NCBI GenBank assembly: GCA_047615875.1 | Contig: JBLHGU010000014.1 | Span: 1 to 50,748 of the forward strand | Length of the DNA: 50,748 nt | Direction: 5' to 3' | DNA from: JBLHGU01 sp047615875 | GTDB lineage: Bacteria; Pseudomonadota; Gammaproteobacteria; Arenicellales; CAJQKF01 | Shown: positions 1 to 8,082 of the stretch, in pieces | Position numbering within the stretch: the stretch's first letter is position 1 | Layout of the letters: each line of letters starts with the position of its first letter | Program-made: the position numbers and the translations under genes | The notes under the pieces: generated by a model | Told to the model about the DNA's origin: nothing | Database searches by the model: none | What the model saw: the letters and a program-made list of their open reading frames with translations, nothing else

Positions 1-758
1 AGCGACATTTTAGGAACTACTTTTTTGCTGACATCACCAAGATTCATCAGCCGTCCTGCTTCAAGTCGAATTTCTTCAAGTCTTTCGCGAAAGTCTTGAT
101 CAGCCTCTAGATCCGCACAGGACTCGTAGCCGCTCTTACCCAAAGAGCTAGCAGGTATAACCACTACGGGCATACCATTATCTATACAAGTGACATCCAC
201 TCCATACACCGTGTCACGTTGGTTGCCTGTGGGTAACAGCGCACCACAGGCAGAGCCTGCAATTTCCATATAGTTACAAATAACCGGTGCGGCGGTGCCG
301 GGCACTCCATCAATTCGGGCGTTGCCTTCGTAACACACGGCAGAATTTGACGTTTGCAGAATCAATTCGCAGCGATTACCGCTATTCACCATATAAACAC
401 GAATCGTAGTTGTGTCGCCCTGTATGGGCAGCATTCCGCTTTCAAGGACGAATGCTCCAACACCGGCCAGAATATTGCCGCAATTGGGTGTGGTATCGAC
501 TCGTCCCTCACCCACAACGACCTGTGCAAAAAGGTAATCGATATCGGCATCAGCGCGGCTAGAGCGACTCACAATACCGACCTTACTGGTAAGGGGGTCA
601 GCGCCACCCAAGCCATCAATTTGTCTGGCATCGCAGCCAAGTAGATCGACCAGCAATTGGTCTCGCAATGTTTCATCCGATGGCAGATCTGCGGCATCAA
701 AATAGATACCCTTGGAACTGCCACCGCGAATTTGCATGTATGGAATAGAATGTTGCAT
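1..758 (-). CDS. PrpF/GalD-family tautomerase (3' end cut by window edge)
   Basis: Reading the minus strand from the ATG at 758 gives an open frame of about 252 residues running off the left edge, so the C-terminus is missing. It begins MQHSIPYMQIRGGSSKG and has the family marks DGLGGADPLTSK (Lys59), PNCGNILAGVG (Cys93), GNARIDGVPGTAAP and CGALLPTG. The PrpF fold covers 2-methylaconitate isomerase and 4-oxalomesaconate tautomerase (GalD), both diaminopimelate-epimerase-like. The GNARIDGVPGTAAP/CGALLPTG pattern and the neighbouring pobA favour a GalD-type role in protocatechuate or gallate ring-cleavage downstream steps, but this is inference. It lies on the same strand as the AraC regulator, beyond that gene's terminator, so it probably has its own promoter in 759-867. 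Confidence 0.8.
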   Translation of the reverse strand, partial: MQHSIPYMQIRGGSSKGIYFDAADLPSDETLRDQLLVDLLGCDARQIDGLGGADPLTSKVGIVSRSSRADADIDYLFAQVVVGEGRVDTTPNCGNILAGVGAFVLESGMLPIQGDTTTIRVYMVNSGNRCELILQTSNSAVCYEGNARIDGVPGTAAPVICNYMEIAGSACGALLPTGNQRDTVYGVDVTCIDNGMPVVVIPASSLGKSGYESCADLEADQDFRERLEEIRLEAGRLMNLGDVSKKVVPKMS

Positions 759-867
759 GGTATTTATTAAACCGTATTCAACTCAGTGTAATGAATGCCT
801 TACGCTAATAATATGCAATTAAGTTCATAGTTTTTGTACTTTTCGATCAAATATGAATCCAACCGAG

Positions 868-895
868 CAAAAACCCACAAAAGTCCGGTGGGTTT
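868..895 (-). terminator. Rho-independent terminator of the AraC-type gene
   Basis: An 8-bp perfect inverted repeat (871-878 pairs with 888-895) with a 9-nt loop. On the minus strand it is followed by a T-run (the A-run at 869-873 on the plus strand). It sits just beyond the stop codon of the regulator gene at 911, in the right orientation. Stem, loop and T-tract are seen directly; activity is inferred. Confidence 0.7.
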
Positions 896-910
896 ATCCA
901 TCCACATCGC

Positions 911-1801
911 CTAACCCTTAATCTCTTTGTGTAGTCGCGTGCGAAATTTTCCCGGGGGCTCACCACAATGCTTGTTAAAGAAGCGCGAAAAGTAAGCTGG
1001 ATCCTTGAAACCCAGTGCATAAGAAATTTCGTTCATAGAGGAATCAATGTAGATCAATTGGCGCTTTGCTTCGGATATCACGCGTCCATGAATTATTTGC
1101 ATGGCATTTTGTCCCGCATAGCGCTGACACAGGCGATTGAGCCGACCACAGGTCATACCCAGTTGTTTGGCGTATTGGTCTACTGAATAATGCTCGGCAA
1201 AATGCTGTTCGAGTAGTTTTTTAAAATCCTCAAAATACTTGATACGTGGGCCCTGAGGATTTGCGTCAGTCGATTGAATGCTTAAAATCCTGGCCATGAC
1301 GACAAATAAAACTTTCAGGTAGGCCCCCAGCACACTAGATTGCCCCTCCTGTGGCTTGCGATATTCCCGCACTAGCTGACGCACCAGCATTTCGAAATCC
1401 CAGGAAGACTTCGACTCCGGGTCGAAATTCACAATCAGTGACTCATCAAATAACAGCGTAAATTTCTGGCGTTCCGTCTCACTGAACAAGCCATGTAAAA
1501 AGGCATCGGTAATCGTAACGATGTAGCCCCTGACGCCAGGTTGATGCAAAAATCCGTGCACTTCCTTTGGCGGTATCGACAGAATACACTGGCCCTTTTC
1601 GCGACTATTTTTATCTTGAATTTGCACATCAACATGCCCTTCTTCTACTATCAGCAGTTGATGCAGGTTATCGTGTCTATGCGGGTGGATTTCCCAGTTA
1701 TGTTTGGGCAGAGACTCTTCCAGTGACGCTATGTACAAATAGTCCAGCGAATCTGATTGTGCGGTCTCTCCATATAAAAAGTAATGTGGAACATCAGACA
1801 T
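911..1801 (-). CDS. AraC/XylS-family regulator, likely controls pobA
   Basis: A 296-residue regulator. The N-terminal half is a cupin-like sensor domain with a conserved HxH stretch (IHPHRHDNLHQLLIVEEG, near residue 40), which binds the effector in this family. The C-terminal 100 residues hold the two helix-turn-helix motifs of AraC proteins: YAKQLGMTCGRLNRLC near 208 and ISYALGFKDPAYFSRFF near 260. It is divergent from pobA across a 250-bp intergenic region. AraC-type PobR/PobC regulators activate pobA in Pseudomonas and Azotobacter, so 4-hydroxybenzoate is the likely inducer. That link is inference from architecture and position. A terminator follows the gene. No clear Shine-Dalgarno precedes the ATG at 1801. 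Confidence 0.85.
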   Translation of the reverse strand: MSDVPHYFLYGETAQSDSLDYLYIASLEESLPKHNWEIHPHRHDNLHQLLIVEEGHVDVQIQDKNSREKGQCILSIPPKEVHGFLHQPGVRGYIVTITDAFLHGLFSETERQKFTLLFDESLIVNFDPESKSSWDFEMLVRQLVREYRKPQEGQSSVLGAYLKVLFVVMARILSIQSTDANPQGPRIKYFEDFKKLLEQHFAEHYSVDQYAKQLGMTCGRLNRLCQRYAGQNAMQIIHGRVISEAKRQLIYIDSSMNEISYALGFKDPAYFSRFFNKHCGEPPGKFRTRLHKEIKG

Positions 1802-1827
1802 ATTTTAAAAATGACATTTAGACGAAA

Positions 1828-1899
1828 TGTGCAATAAGAACGACAGTTTGTGCAATATACTCTTAGCTAAGATACAAGCCTATAGAATAATTGTGCAAT
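1828..1899. promoter_or_regulatory. Three phased direct repeats, candidate AraC operators
   Basis: The octamer TGTGCAAT occurs three times in the same orientation at 1828-1835, 1849-1856 and 1892-1899, in the divergent region between the AraC-type gene and pobA. Spacings are 21 bp and 43 bp, about two and four helical turns. AraC binds paired direct half-sites about 21 bp apart, so this fits a regulator array. The sites lie nearer the regulator start (1801) than pobA (2052), so they may serve autoregulation as well as upstream activation. The repeats are seen; binding is inferred. Confidence 0.55.
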
Positions 1900-2051
1900 T
1901 AATGCCCATCGGCCCAAACAACTTCACATAAGCTACAAGATAAAATTATTACTTCATTTATGACAATCCAATTAACATTCAGAAGCCAGCAGAAAGATAT
2001 CTTCTTCTGGACCTTGCTTAGGAAACCCCTCGCGGGACAGGATATTGGGTT

Positions 2052-3224
2052 GTGAAAACCCAGGTTTGCATAATTGGTGGGGGTCCGTCCGGGTTACTGC
2101 TCTCTCAATTACTGCACCTAAATGGTATTGACACCATCGTGCTGGAGCGTCAGACCCAGGAGTATGTTTTGGGTCGAATACGCGCTGGAGTGCTAGAACA
2201 AGGATTTGTCGGATTAATGCGCGAGGCACAATGTGGTGATCGCATGGATAGAGAGGGCGAGGTTCACCATGGATTCTATATCGCCAGTGATAACCGGCTA
2301 GATAGAGTCGATCTGCAAAAGTACTCCGGCGGAAGCTCCGTGGTAATTTATGGCCAAACGGAAATCACTCAAGACCTTTATCAGGCACGAGCTCGCATGG
2401 GCGGCAAGGTCATTCACAGTATTGAGAATGTTGAACTACATGATCTTACATCCACATCTCCCACTATTACTTATTGCCAAGGCAATGAAAATTTCAGTAT
2501 TGAATGCGACTACATAGTTGGTGCAGATGGTTTTCATGGCGTTAGCCGAAAATCAATTCCTAGGGATGTCATAAAGGAATATGAAAGAGTCTATCCATTT
2601 GGTTGGCTAGGTGTACTGTCTCGAACCAGGCCTATTTACCCAGAGATTCTCTACGCTACCCATGAGCGTGGTTTCGCACTATGTTCTCTACGCAGCCAGG
2701 TACTCAGCCGTTACTATGTTCAGGTGCCAGTTACCGACTCAATAGAGTCCTGGTCAGATGACCAGTTTTGGGCTGAACTTAAATGTCGTCTACCAGATGA
2801 AGCATCAGCACAACTGGAAACCGGTCCATCAATCGAAAAGTCTATCGCACCTTTACGTAGTTTCGTTGCGGAACCAATGCGTTATGGCAATTTATTTCTG
2901 GCAGGAGATGCTGCGCATATAGTCCCACCCACTGGTGCCAAAGGTTTAAACCTGGCGGCATCGGATATTTATTATCTTTACCACGGCATGCTGGATCATT
3001 ATAAGAACAACGATAACGCAGGGCTCGAGAACTACTCGCAGAAAGCATTGCAACGGGTCTGGAAAGCCCAGCGGTTTAGTTGGTGGATGACCCGCCTGCT
3101 ACATAATTTTCCGGACGATAACCCCTATCAGGAAAAACTGCGTCAGACCGATCTTGATTATTTATTCTCCTCCGAGAACGCCCTGGGTTCACTGGCAGAA
3201 AACTACGTTGGGCTGCCCTTTTAA
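2052..3224 (+). CDS. pobA: 4-hydroxybenzoate 3-monooxygenase (PobA)
   Basis: Flavoprotein hydroxylase converting 4-hydroxybenzoate to protocatechuate with NADPH and O2. The 390 residues match the family length (about 394) and align end to end with Pseudomonas PHBH as I recall it: GxGxxG-type FAD motif GGGPSGLLL (9-17), the PobA signature LGRIRAGVLEQG, RVYPFGWLG, the substrate-site pieces LCSLRS and SRYYVQVP, the second FAD motif GDAAHIVPPTGAKGLNLA, and the C-terminal NYVGLPF carrying the active-site Tyr. The start is GTG at 2052, which gives the canonical MKTQV N-terminus. It leads a same-strand run of four genes to 6678, probably one operon, controlled by the divergent AraC-type regulator. 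Confidence 0.97.
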   Translation: MKTQVCIIGGGPSGLLLSQLLHLNGIDTIVLERQTQEYVLGRIRAGVLEQGFVGLMREAQCGDRMDREGEVHHGFYIASDNRLDRVDLQKYSGGSSVVIYGQTEITQDLYQARARMGGKVIHSIENVELHDLTSTSPTITYCQGNENFSIECDYIVGADGFHGVSRKSIPRDVIKEYERVYPFGWLGVLSRTRPIYPEILYATHERGFALCSLRSQVLSRYYVQVPVTDSIESWSDDQFWAELKCRLPDEASAQLETGPSIEKSIAPLRSFVAEPMRYGNLFLAGDAAHIVPPTGAKGLNLAASDIYYLYHGMLDHYKNNDNAGLENYSQKALQRVWKAQRFSWWMTRLLHNFPDDNPYQEKLRQTDLDYLFSSENALGSLAENYVGLPF

Positions 3225-3265
3225 CCTGTCTCCCAAAGCACCACCACCAACCCTTGAGCAAATTA

Positions 3266-4156
3266 ATGACAGAGAACTTAGTAAACCGCATAGGAATTGT
3301 GGGGATCGGCGTCATGGGTTCAGCAATTTCCACACGATTGATTGAGTGTGGTCAACAACTGACTATTTTCAATCGAACGCCTGAAAAGATTAAGCCGCTG
3401 GTTAGCAAAGGCGCTAGAGCCGCAATCTCACCACGGGACGTTGCAGAGAACAGCGACATCATCATTTTATCGCTGAATAATGCAGCCATTGTCGAAGAAG
3501 TTGTTTTCGGTGCTAATGGCATCGCCGAGGCAGCAACATCCAACAAACTATTGCTGGATATGTCGTCTATCGACCCAGAATCCACCAAAGCTATGGCAGA
3601 GCGGTTACGTGCGGAATATCAGATGGGTTGGCTAGATTGCCCATTATCCGGCGGCGCACCGGGTGCTCTTGGTGGCAAACTGGCCGTGATGGCTGGCGGA
3701 AACGAGCAAGACTTTGAAAAAGCCAGGTCTGTAATGGATCATCTTTGCGCCAACCTCACTCTGATGGGGCCTTCAGGGGCCGGACAAACCACCAAGCTGG
3801 TCAATCAGGTCTTGTGTGCTGTAGGCTTTCAAGCCTTGGCCGAGGCCACCCAGCTAGCCTTGAACGGTGGCGTAGATGTTGAAAGAATACCCGCGGCACT
3901 TGCCGGTGGGCGGGCGGATTCTCGTCTGATGCAGGAATTTATGGCCAAGATGGGTCGCCATGATTACTCGCCTACTGGGCGACTGGACAATATGCTTAAG
4001 GATCTCGAAGCGGTTCAGGCATTCGCAAGCAAAACCGGAGTTTCCATGCCGGTAACCGGTCTAACCACTGAATTGCACCGAATGTTTGTTGCCGCTGGCA
4101 AAGGCGGCGACGATAATGCGGCCCTGATGAAATTCTTCAATGGCCCGGCAGAATAA
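3266..4156 (+). CDS. Beta-hydroxyacid dehydrogenase (3-HIBADH/tartronate semialdehyde reductase family)
   Basis: NAD(P)-dependent reductase or dehydrogenase of the 3-hydroxyisobutyrate dehydrogenase superfamily. Visible are the Rossmann motif GIVGIGVMG near the N-terminus, the substrate loop DCPLSGGAPGA and the catalytic Lys in TTKLVNQVL. Length (about 296) is typical. A TTG at 3254 would add four residues; the ATG at 3266 is preferred but neither has a strong Shine-Dalgarno. It follows pobA by a short gap and precedes the DapA-like gene. The substrate is unknown: tartronate semialdehyde, 3-hydroxyisobutyrate and succinic semialdehyde-type compounds are all possible for this family. Confidence 0.85.
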   Translation: MTENLVNRIGIVGIGVMGSAISTRLIECGQQLTIFNRTPEKIKPLVSKGARAAISPRDVAENSDIIILSLNNAAIVEEVVFGANGIAEAATSNKLLLDMSSIDPESTKAMAERLRAEYQMGWLDCPLSGGAPGALGGKLAVMAGGNEQDFEKARSVMDHLCANLTLMGPSGAGQTTKLVNQVLCAVGFQALAEATQLALNGGVDVERIPAALAGGRADSRLMQEFMAKMGRHDYSPTGRLDNMLKDLEAVQAFASKTGVSMPVTGLTTELHRMFVAAGKGGDDNAALMKFFNGPAE

Positions 4157-4204
4157 GTTTACGGGTTAGAAAATGACAGAAAATAGAGTTCGAGGAGATA
4201 TAAG

Positions 4205-5170
4205 ATGAGCAAACTCAAAGGTATTTTTGCGGCCATGTGTACGCCATTTGATGATAGCGGTGAACACATAGACGAAGGCAAGTATACCCAACACATCGAC
4301 GACATGATTGAGGCTGGCCTGCACGGACTGGTGTTGTGTTCAGGCACCGGTGAATACGCCTATCTTCGCGACGAAGAAAAACAACGCTTGATAGAGTTAG
4401 GCGCCAGGCACGTTGATGGCAGAGTACCCACCATCGCTCAGACCACTGCGCTGAGCACAGCGGATTGTATTCGCAAATCTCGCATGGCTGAAGATGCAGG
4501 TGCATCTGCCGTAATGGTATTGCCACCTTTTCTTGAAGCACCTGGGGAAAGGGGAATCATTTATCACTATGAGGCCATCGCCAAATCCATCAGCATACCT
4601 GTTGTGATGTACAACGTTCCGGAGCAATCTTGCGTCACCATTACACCGGAGCTATATCGTAAACTCATTGCCATTGAGAATCTTGACTATATAAAAGATA
4701 GCTCTGCAGACTTCACCGCTGTGCAAAAATTAATCGGTGTTGGCGGTCGTGTACTATGTGGCATAGATGCATTAGCGCCCTACTCTCTTATGGCCGGATG
4801 TGTTGGCATGATCTGGGGCGCAGCGAATTTTATGCCCCATGAGTGCGCAAAATTATTCGACTTAATTGAGGCCGGAGACTATACCCAGGCCCTGGAACTA
4901 TGGCGCACCATGACCGCAATCTCCCTGTGGTTCGGTGGTAACAACTATGATGTGGACTATCTGACTGGCATTAAGGCCGCTGCCAGACTGGCAGGTAGAG
5001 ATCTCGGACCTTGCCGAAAACCTTTACCCCCAGTCCCTGCGCCTGCGCGACAGGCAATCCGCATGGGCATGTCAAAACTGCCGTTTAATTCTCCTGGCAA
5101 CGACCGATTGGTATGGCGTGACTGGGAAGAAGAACGAGATTGGTTAATACAATCTTACGTTCGAAAGTAA
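4205..5170 (+). CDS. DapA/NanA-family class I aldolase or dehydratase
   Basis: A TIM-barrel enzyme of the dihydrodipicolinate synthase/N-acetylneuraminate lyase family (321 residues). It has the carboxylate-binding loop SGTGE (46-50, a variant of GTTGE), the catalytic Tyr136 in MYNVPE and the Schiff-base Lys164 in YIKDSSAD. A strong Shine-Dalgarno (GAGGAG) precedes the ATG. True DapA is unlikely: the C-terminus is longer and the context is catabolic. Members of this family act as pyruvate-releasing aldolases, sugar-acid dehydratases or hydroxy-pyrroline-carboxylate deaminases. With a reductase upstream and an aldehyde dehydrogenase downstream, a cleavage step giving an aldehyde or keto acid is plausible. 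The exact reaction cannot be read from sequence. Confidence 0.85.
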   Translation: MSKLKGIFAAMCTPFDDSGEHIDEGKYTQHIDDMIEAGLHGLVLCSGTGEYAYLRDEEKQRLIELGARHVDGRVPTIAQTTALSTADCIRKSRMAEDAGASAVMVLPPFLEAPGERGIIYHYEAIAKSISIPVVMYNVPEQSCVTITPELYRKLIAIENLDYIKDSSADFTAVQKLIGVGGRVLCGIDALAPYSLMAGCVGMIWGAANFMPHECAKLFDLIEAGDYTQALELWRTMTAISLWFGGNNYDVDYLTGIKAAARLAGRDLGPCRKPLPPVPAPARQAIRMGMSKLPFNSPGNDRLVWRDWEEERDWLIQSYVRK

Positions 5171-5199
5171 TCTTGCAGATATTAAATTTGGAGCATGAC

Positions 5200-6678
5200 A
5201 TGACACAAAATTCTAATAGTCCGATGAAATTTTCAAGCAACTGCATCATCGCCGGACGAAGCGTGCCAGCCATCAGCGGTGAAACATTTGAAACTGTCAA
5301 TCCTGCCAATGGTGAAGTGATCGCCAATGTTGCCAGGGGAGACACGGCTGACGTAGACGCAGCGGTCACCGCTGCTCGCAAGTCTTTCGACCAGGGGCCC
5401 TGGCCAAGGTTATCTCCTGCGGAACGTAAAGTGATCATGCAACGATTCGCAACGCTGGTTGAAGCTCATATTGACGAGCTAGCCCAAATAGAGTCACTGG
5501 AGGCGGGCAAACCCATCACTGACTGCATTGAAATCGATTTGCCAGAGACCGTCAACACGCTTCGCTGGCATGCAGAAGCGGCGGATAAAATCTACGATCA
5601 GGTGTCACCCACAGGTGGTGGCGTGGTCTCCATGATCGTTCGTGAACCAGTCGGCGTAGTCGGTGTGATACTGCCCTGGAACTTCCCACTGATGATGGCT
5701 GCCTGGAAGCTGGGCCCAATACTGGCTTCTGGAAATACCACGGTATTAAAGCCCGCCGAGCAAACTTCTCTGTCGACTATTCGCTTGGCAGAATTAGCCA
5801 CTGAAGCCGGCATTCCTGATGGCGTCATCAATGTAGTACCCGGTTTTGGCGAAACAGCAGGTAGAGCAATTGGCCTACACCCGAAGGTCGACTGTGTGGG
5901 ATTCACCGGTTCTACCGATACCGGACGACTGTTTTTAAAGTACTCCGCGGATTCGAACATGAAACGGGTATTGCTCGAATGCGGAGGCAAGAACCCTATG
6001 ATCGTAATGGCCGACGCAGATGACCTTGATAGCGTTGCAGAACATTCAGTTAATTCAATCTTCTGGAACATGGGCGAGAACTGCTCATCCAACTCGAGAC
6101 TAATAGTTCACTCTTCAATAAAGCAGGAGCTGACTGACAAAATTCTTCAAGCGACCCACGACTGGGTTATTGGCGACCCTATGGAAGGTACTACGCGAGT
6201 TGGACCGTTGATTGAAGAGTCACACCTGCATAAAGTTCTTAAACATATAGATGATGCAAAATCCGAGGGTGCCAATCTGCTACGAGGAGGAAAGCAGGTG
6301 CGTGCAGAAAGCGGGGGTTATTTCGTCGAACCAACTATTTTTGATGGTGTAACTGCTGATATGAGACTATTTCGCGAAGAGGTTTTTGGACCTGTATTGG
6401 CTATCTCTACCTTCGATACTCCAGAAGAAGCTATAGCAATGGCCAACGATTCCGACTACGGCCTTGCCGCGTCGGTATTCACAGCCAACAATAAAACCGC
6501 CCATAACGCAGCACGGCAGATTCAAGCTGGCACCGTAACTGTTAATTGTTATGGTGAAGGCGATAGCACAACACCTTTCGGTGGCTATAAGCTATCCGGG
6601 TTTGGTGGTCGTGACAAATCCCTGGCGGCTCACGATCAGTACTGTGAACTGAAAACTATATGGATTGATCTATCATGA
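5200..6678 (+). CDS. Aldehyde dehydrogenase, PuuC-like
   Basis: NAD(P)-dependent aldehyde dehydrogenase of 492 residues. It shows the PWNFPLMMAAWKLGPILASGNT cofactor region, the general-base Glu in LLECGGKNP, the catalytic Cys in MGENCSSNSR and the PuuC-type tail GGRDKSLAAHDQYCELKTIWI, which recalls gamma-glutamyl-gamma-aminobutyraldehyde dehydrogenases. The frame is open upstream to 5140, but the ATG at 5200 has a GGAG six bases before it and gives the family-length protein; a start at 5140 would overlap the upstream gene. It is the last gene of the pobA run. An amine- or polyamine-derived aldehyde is a plausible substrate, which is unusual beside pobA. Confidence 0.88.
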   Translation: MTQNSNSPMKFSSNCIIAGRSVPAISGETFETVNPANGEVIANVARGDTADVDAAVTAARKSFDQGPWPRLSPAERKVIMQRFATLVEAHIDELAQIESLEAGKPITDCIEIDLPETVNTLRWHAEAADKIYDQVSPTGGGVVSMIVREPVGVVGVILPWNFPLMMAAWKLGPILASGNTTVLKPAEQTSLSTIRLAELATEAGIPDGVINVVPGFGETAGRAIGLHPKVDCVGFTGSTDTGRLFLKYSADSNMKRVLLECGGKNPMIVMADADDLDSVAEHSVNSIFWNMGENCSSNSRLIVHSSIKQELTDKILQATHDWVIGDPMEGTTRVGPLIEESHLHKVLKHIDDAKSEGANLLRGGKQVRAESGGYFVEPTIFDGVTADMRLFREEVFGPVLAISTFDTPEEAIAMANDSDYGLAASVFTANNKTAHNAARQIQAGTVTVNCYGEGDSTTPFGGYKLSGFGGRDKSLAAHDQYCELKTIWIDLS

Positions 6679-6790
6679 TCTCCACTCCTGTTAGGCTCAA
6701 TTTTATTAGCGCCGCTCGTGTCGTATGTTCTTAGATTCCTTTTGGGAAAGTCAGTCACGAACTTAGTCTACTCAAAACTTAGCTCAATTC

Positions 6791-6856
6791 ATGAAACGTC
6801 AATTAGCCGCAATACTTTTTGCCGACGTCGTTAGGTATAGCCGAATGACTGACTGA
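6791..6856 (+). pseudogene. N-terminal remnant of a class III adenylate/guanylate cyclase gene
   Basis: A 21-codon frame reads MKRQLAAILFADVVRYSRMT before a stop. This is the conserved start of the cyclase-TPR family; the intact gene at 25186 has RRLAAIVSADVVGYSRLM. The break lies at a 4-bp tandem duplication (GACTGACT, about 6846-6853). Removing one copy extends the reading to RMTEDK before another stop, and nothing cyclase-like follows. So this is a truncated, decayed copy and not a small gene. It sits between two convergent transcription units. Confidence 0.65.
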
Positions 6857-6946
6857 AGATAAATAGGGTTAAAAGGGGTGTATGCCCTGAGGACTGGAAA
6901 CCTATTGAGCTATCAGGCAGACAGGATGAATGAATTTGTTTGCATT

Positions 6947-7849
6947 TCAATCTTCGTGTATTGAAATTCGTTGCATGCATCGACGCTGACCAAAGTAATC
7001 GTTAATAGCGTAGTGGTGGGTTGCACAATTGTCCCATAGGGCCACAGTATTTTTGGTCCAACGATAACGGCAGGTAAACTCTGCCCTACTGCTATGCGCC
7101 CATAACTCTTCCAACAAAGGCAAGCTTTCTTGCTGGGTCATGCCTACAAAGTGTGAAGTGAATCCGCGATTCACGTAAAGCATTCTACGTCCGGATGTGG
7201 GGTGGGTGCGTACTACCGGATGAATAGTCTCCACTATCTCAACCTTAGCAATCTGCTGGCCAGTTGTTGCGTACTCGCGATCTTTATCTGACGGCACATG
7301 ATCCCATGTTATTGAGGCAAATCTTGCTGCGGTTTGCCCGTGTGGCATTGCACTGCTATGAACAGCTTGCATACCAAGAAGTTTCTCCTTTAGATTCTCG
7401 GGTAAGGTTTCGTATGCCAGATACTGATTAGCAAACATGGTGTCGCCACCGTACTCCGGCACCTCCTTGGCATATATAACCGATGCCTTATGCGGCTTCT
7501 TACGATAAGTAACATCGGCATGCCAATAACCACCTATGTTTATCCCTGTATTTTCCGCCTCCTTAATGTTGTTATAGATTTCAGGGTAACCCGTAGTAGC
7601 GGGCACCTTGAACGGAAAAACGAAGGGGCTGTCGTCCAAAGTTCCAAAGTATTCAGCAAATATTTTTAGTTGTCTGGGAGTCAGGTTATTCTGCTGAGGA
7701 AAGAAGATCACCAGATGATCAAGAAAAGCTGCGTGTATATTATTTAGTGCGTCGACCGCAATCTCTTGAGTTAAATCTACACCGAAGATTTCTGCACCAA
7801 TAGTTCCTGCTATTGGTTTTACGGTTATAGAAGTCATCGTACTCATCAT
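6947..7849 (-). CDS. TauD/TfdA-family 2-oxoglutarate/Fe(II) dioxygenase
   Basis: A 300-residue dioxygenase of the taurine/2,4-D type, which hydroxylates a substrate with 2-oxoglutarate and O2, often releasing sulfite or an aldehyde. The Fe(II) facial triad is visible: His110 and Asp112 in WHADVTY and the distal His in WDNCATHHYAIND (278/279), followed by the 2-oxoglutarate Arg in QRRCMQRISI. The N-terminus (GTIGAEIFGVDL) is typical. The first residues MMSTM give three possible starts and no clear Shine-Dalgarno. It is divergent from the Rieske gene at 8065 across about 215 bp. The substrate is unknown. Confidence 0.9.
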   Translation of the reverse strand: MMSTMTSITVKPIAGTIGAEIFGVDLTQEIAVDALNNIHAAFLDHLVIFFPQQNNLTPRQLKIFAEYFGTLDDSPFVFPFKVPATTGYPEIYNNIKEAENTGINIGGYWHADVTYRKKPHKASVIYAKEVPEYGGDTMFANQYLAYETLPENLKEKLLGMQAVHSSAMPHGQTAARFASITWDHVPSDKDREYATTGQQIAKVEIVETIHPVVRTHPTSGRRMLYVNRGFTSHFVGMTQQESLPLLEELWAHSSRAEFTCRYRWTKNTVALWDNCATHHYAINDYFGQRRCMQRISIHED

Positions 7850-8082
7850 TTCGAAGTAGCATTGTTTGTCATTTTAAAGCCCTTCTCAGATACTCTATAG
7901 GAAAACGCTCTAAGGGCATACCTTTGCTCCTAAGAACTTACTCAGTAGCCACTCTCGGAAATATTGCTTGTCAGACAATTATACGCCGTTGGCCATTTTG
8001 GGCATCAGGTTTTCCTGCTATATTAATTTCTCCTATGTGACACACGATTATTGGTTAGTTTGTTTTGATTAACAATTCCAGC

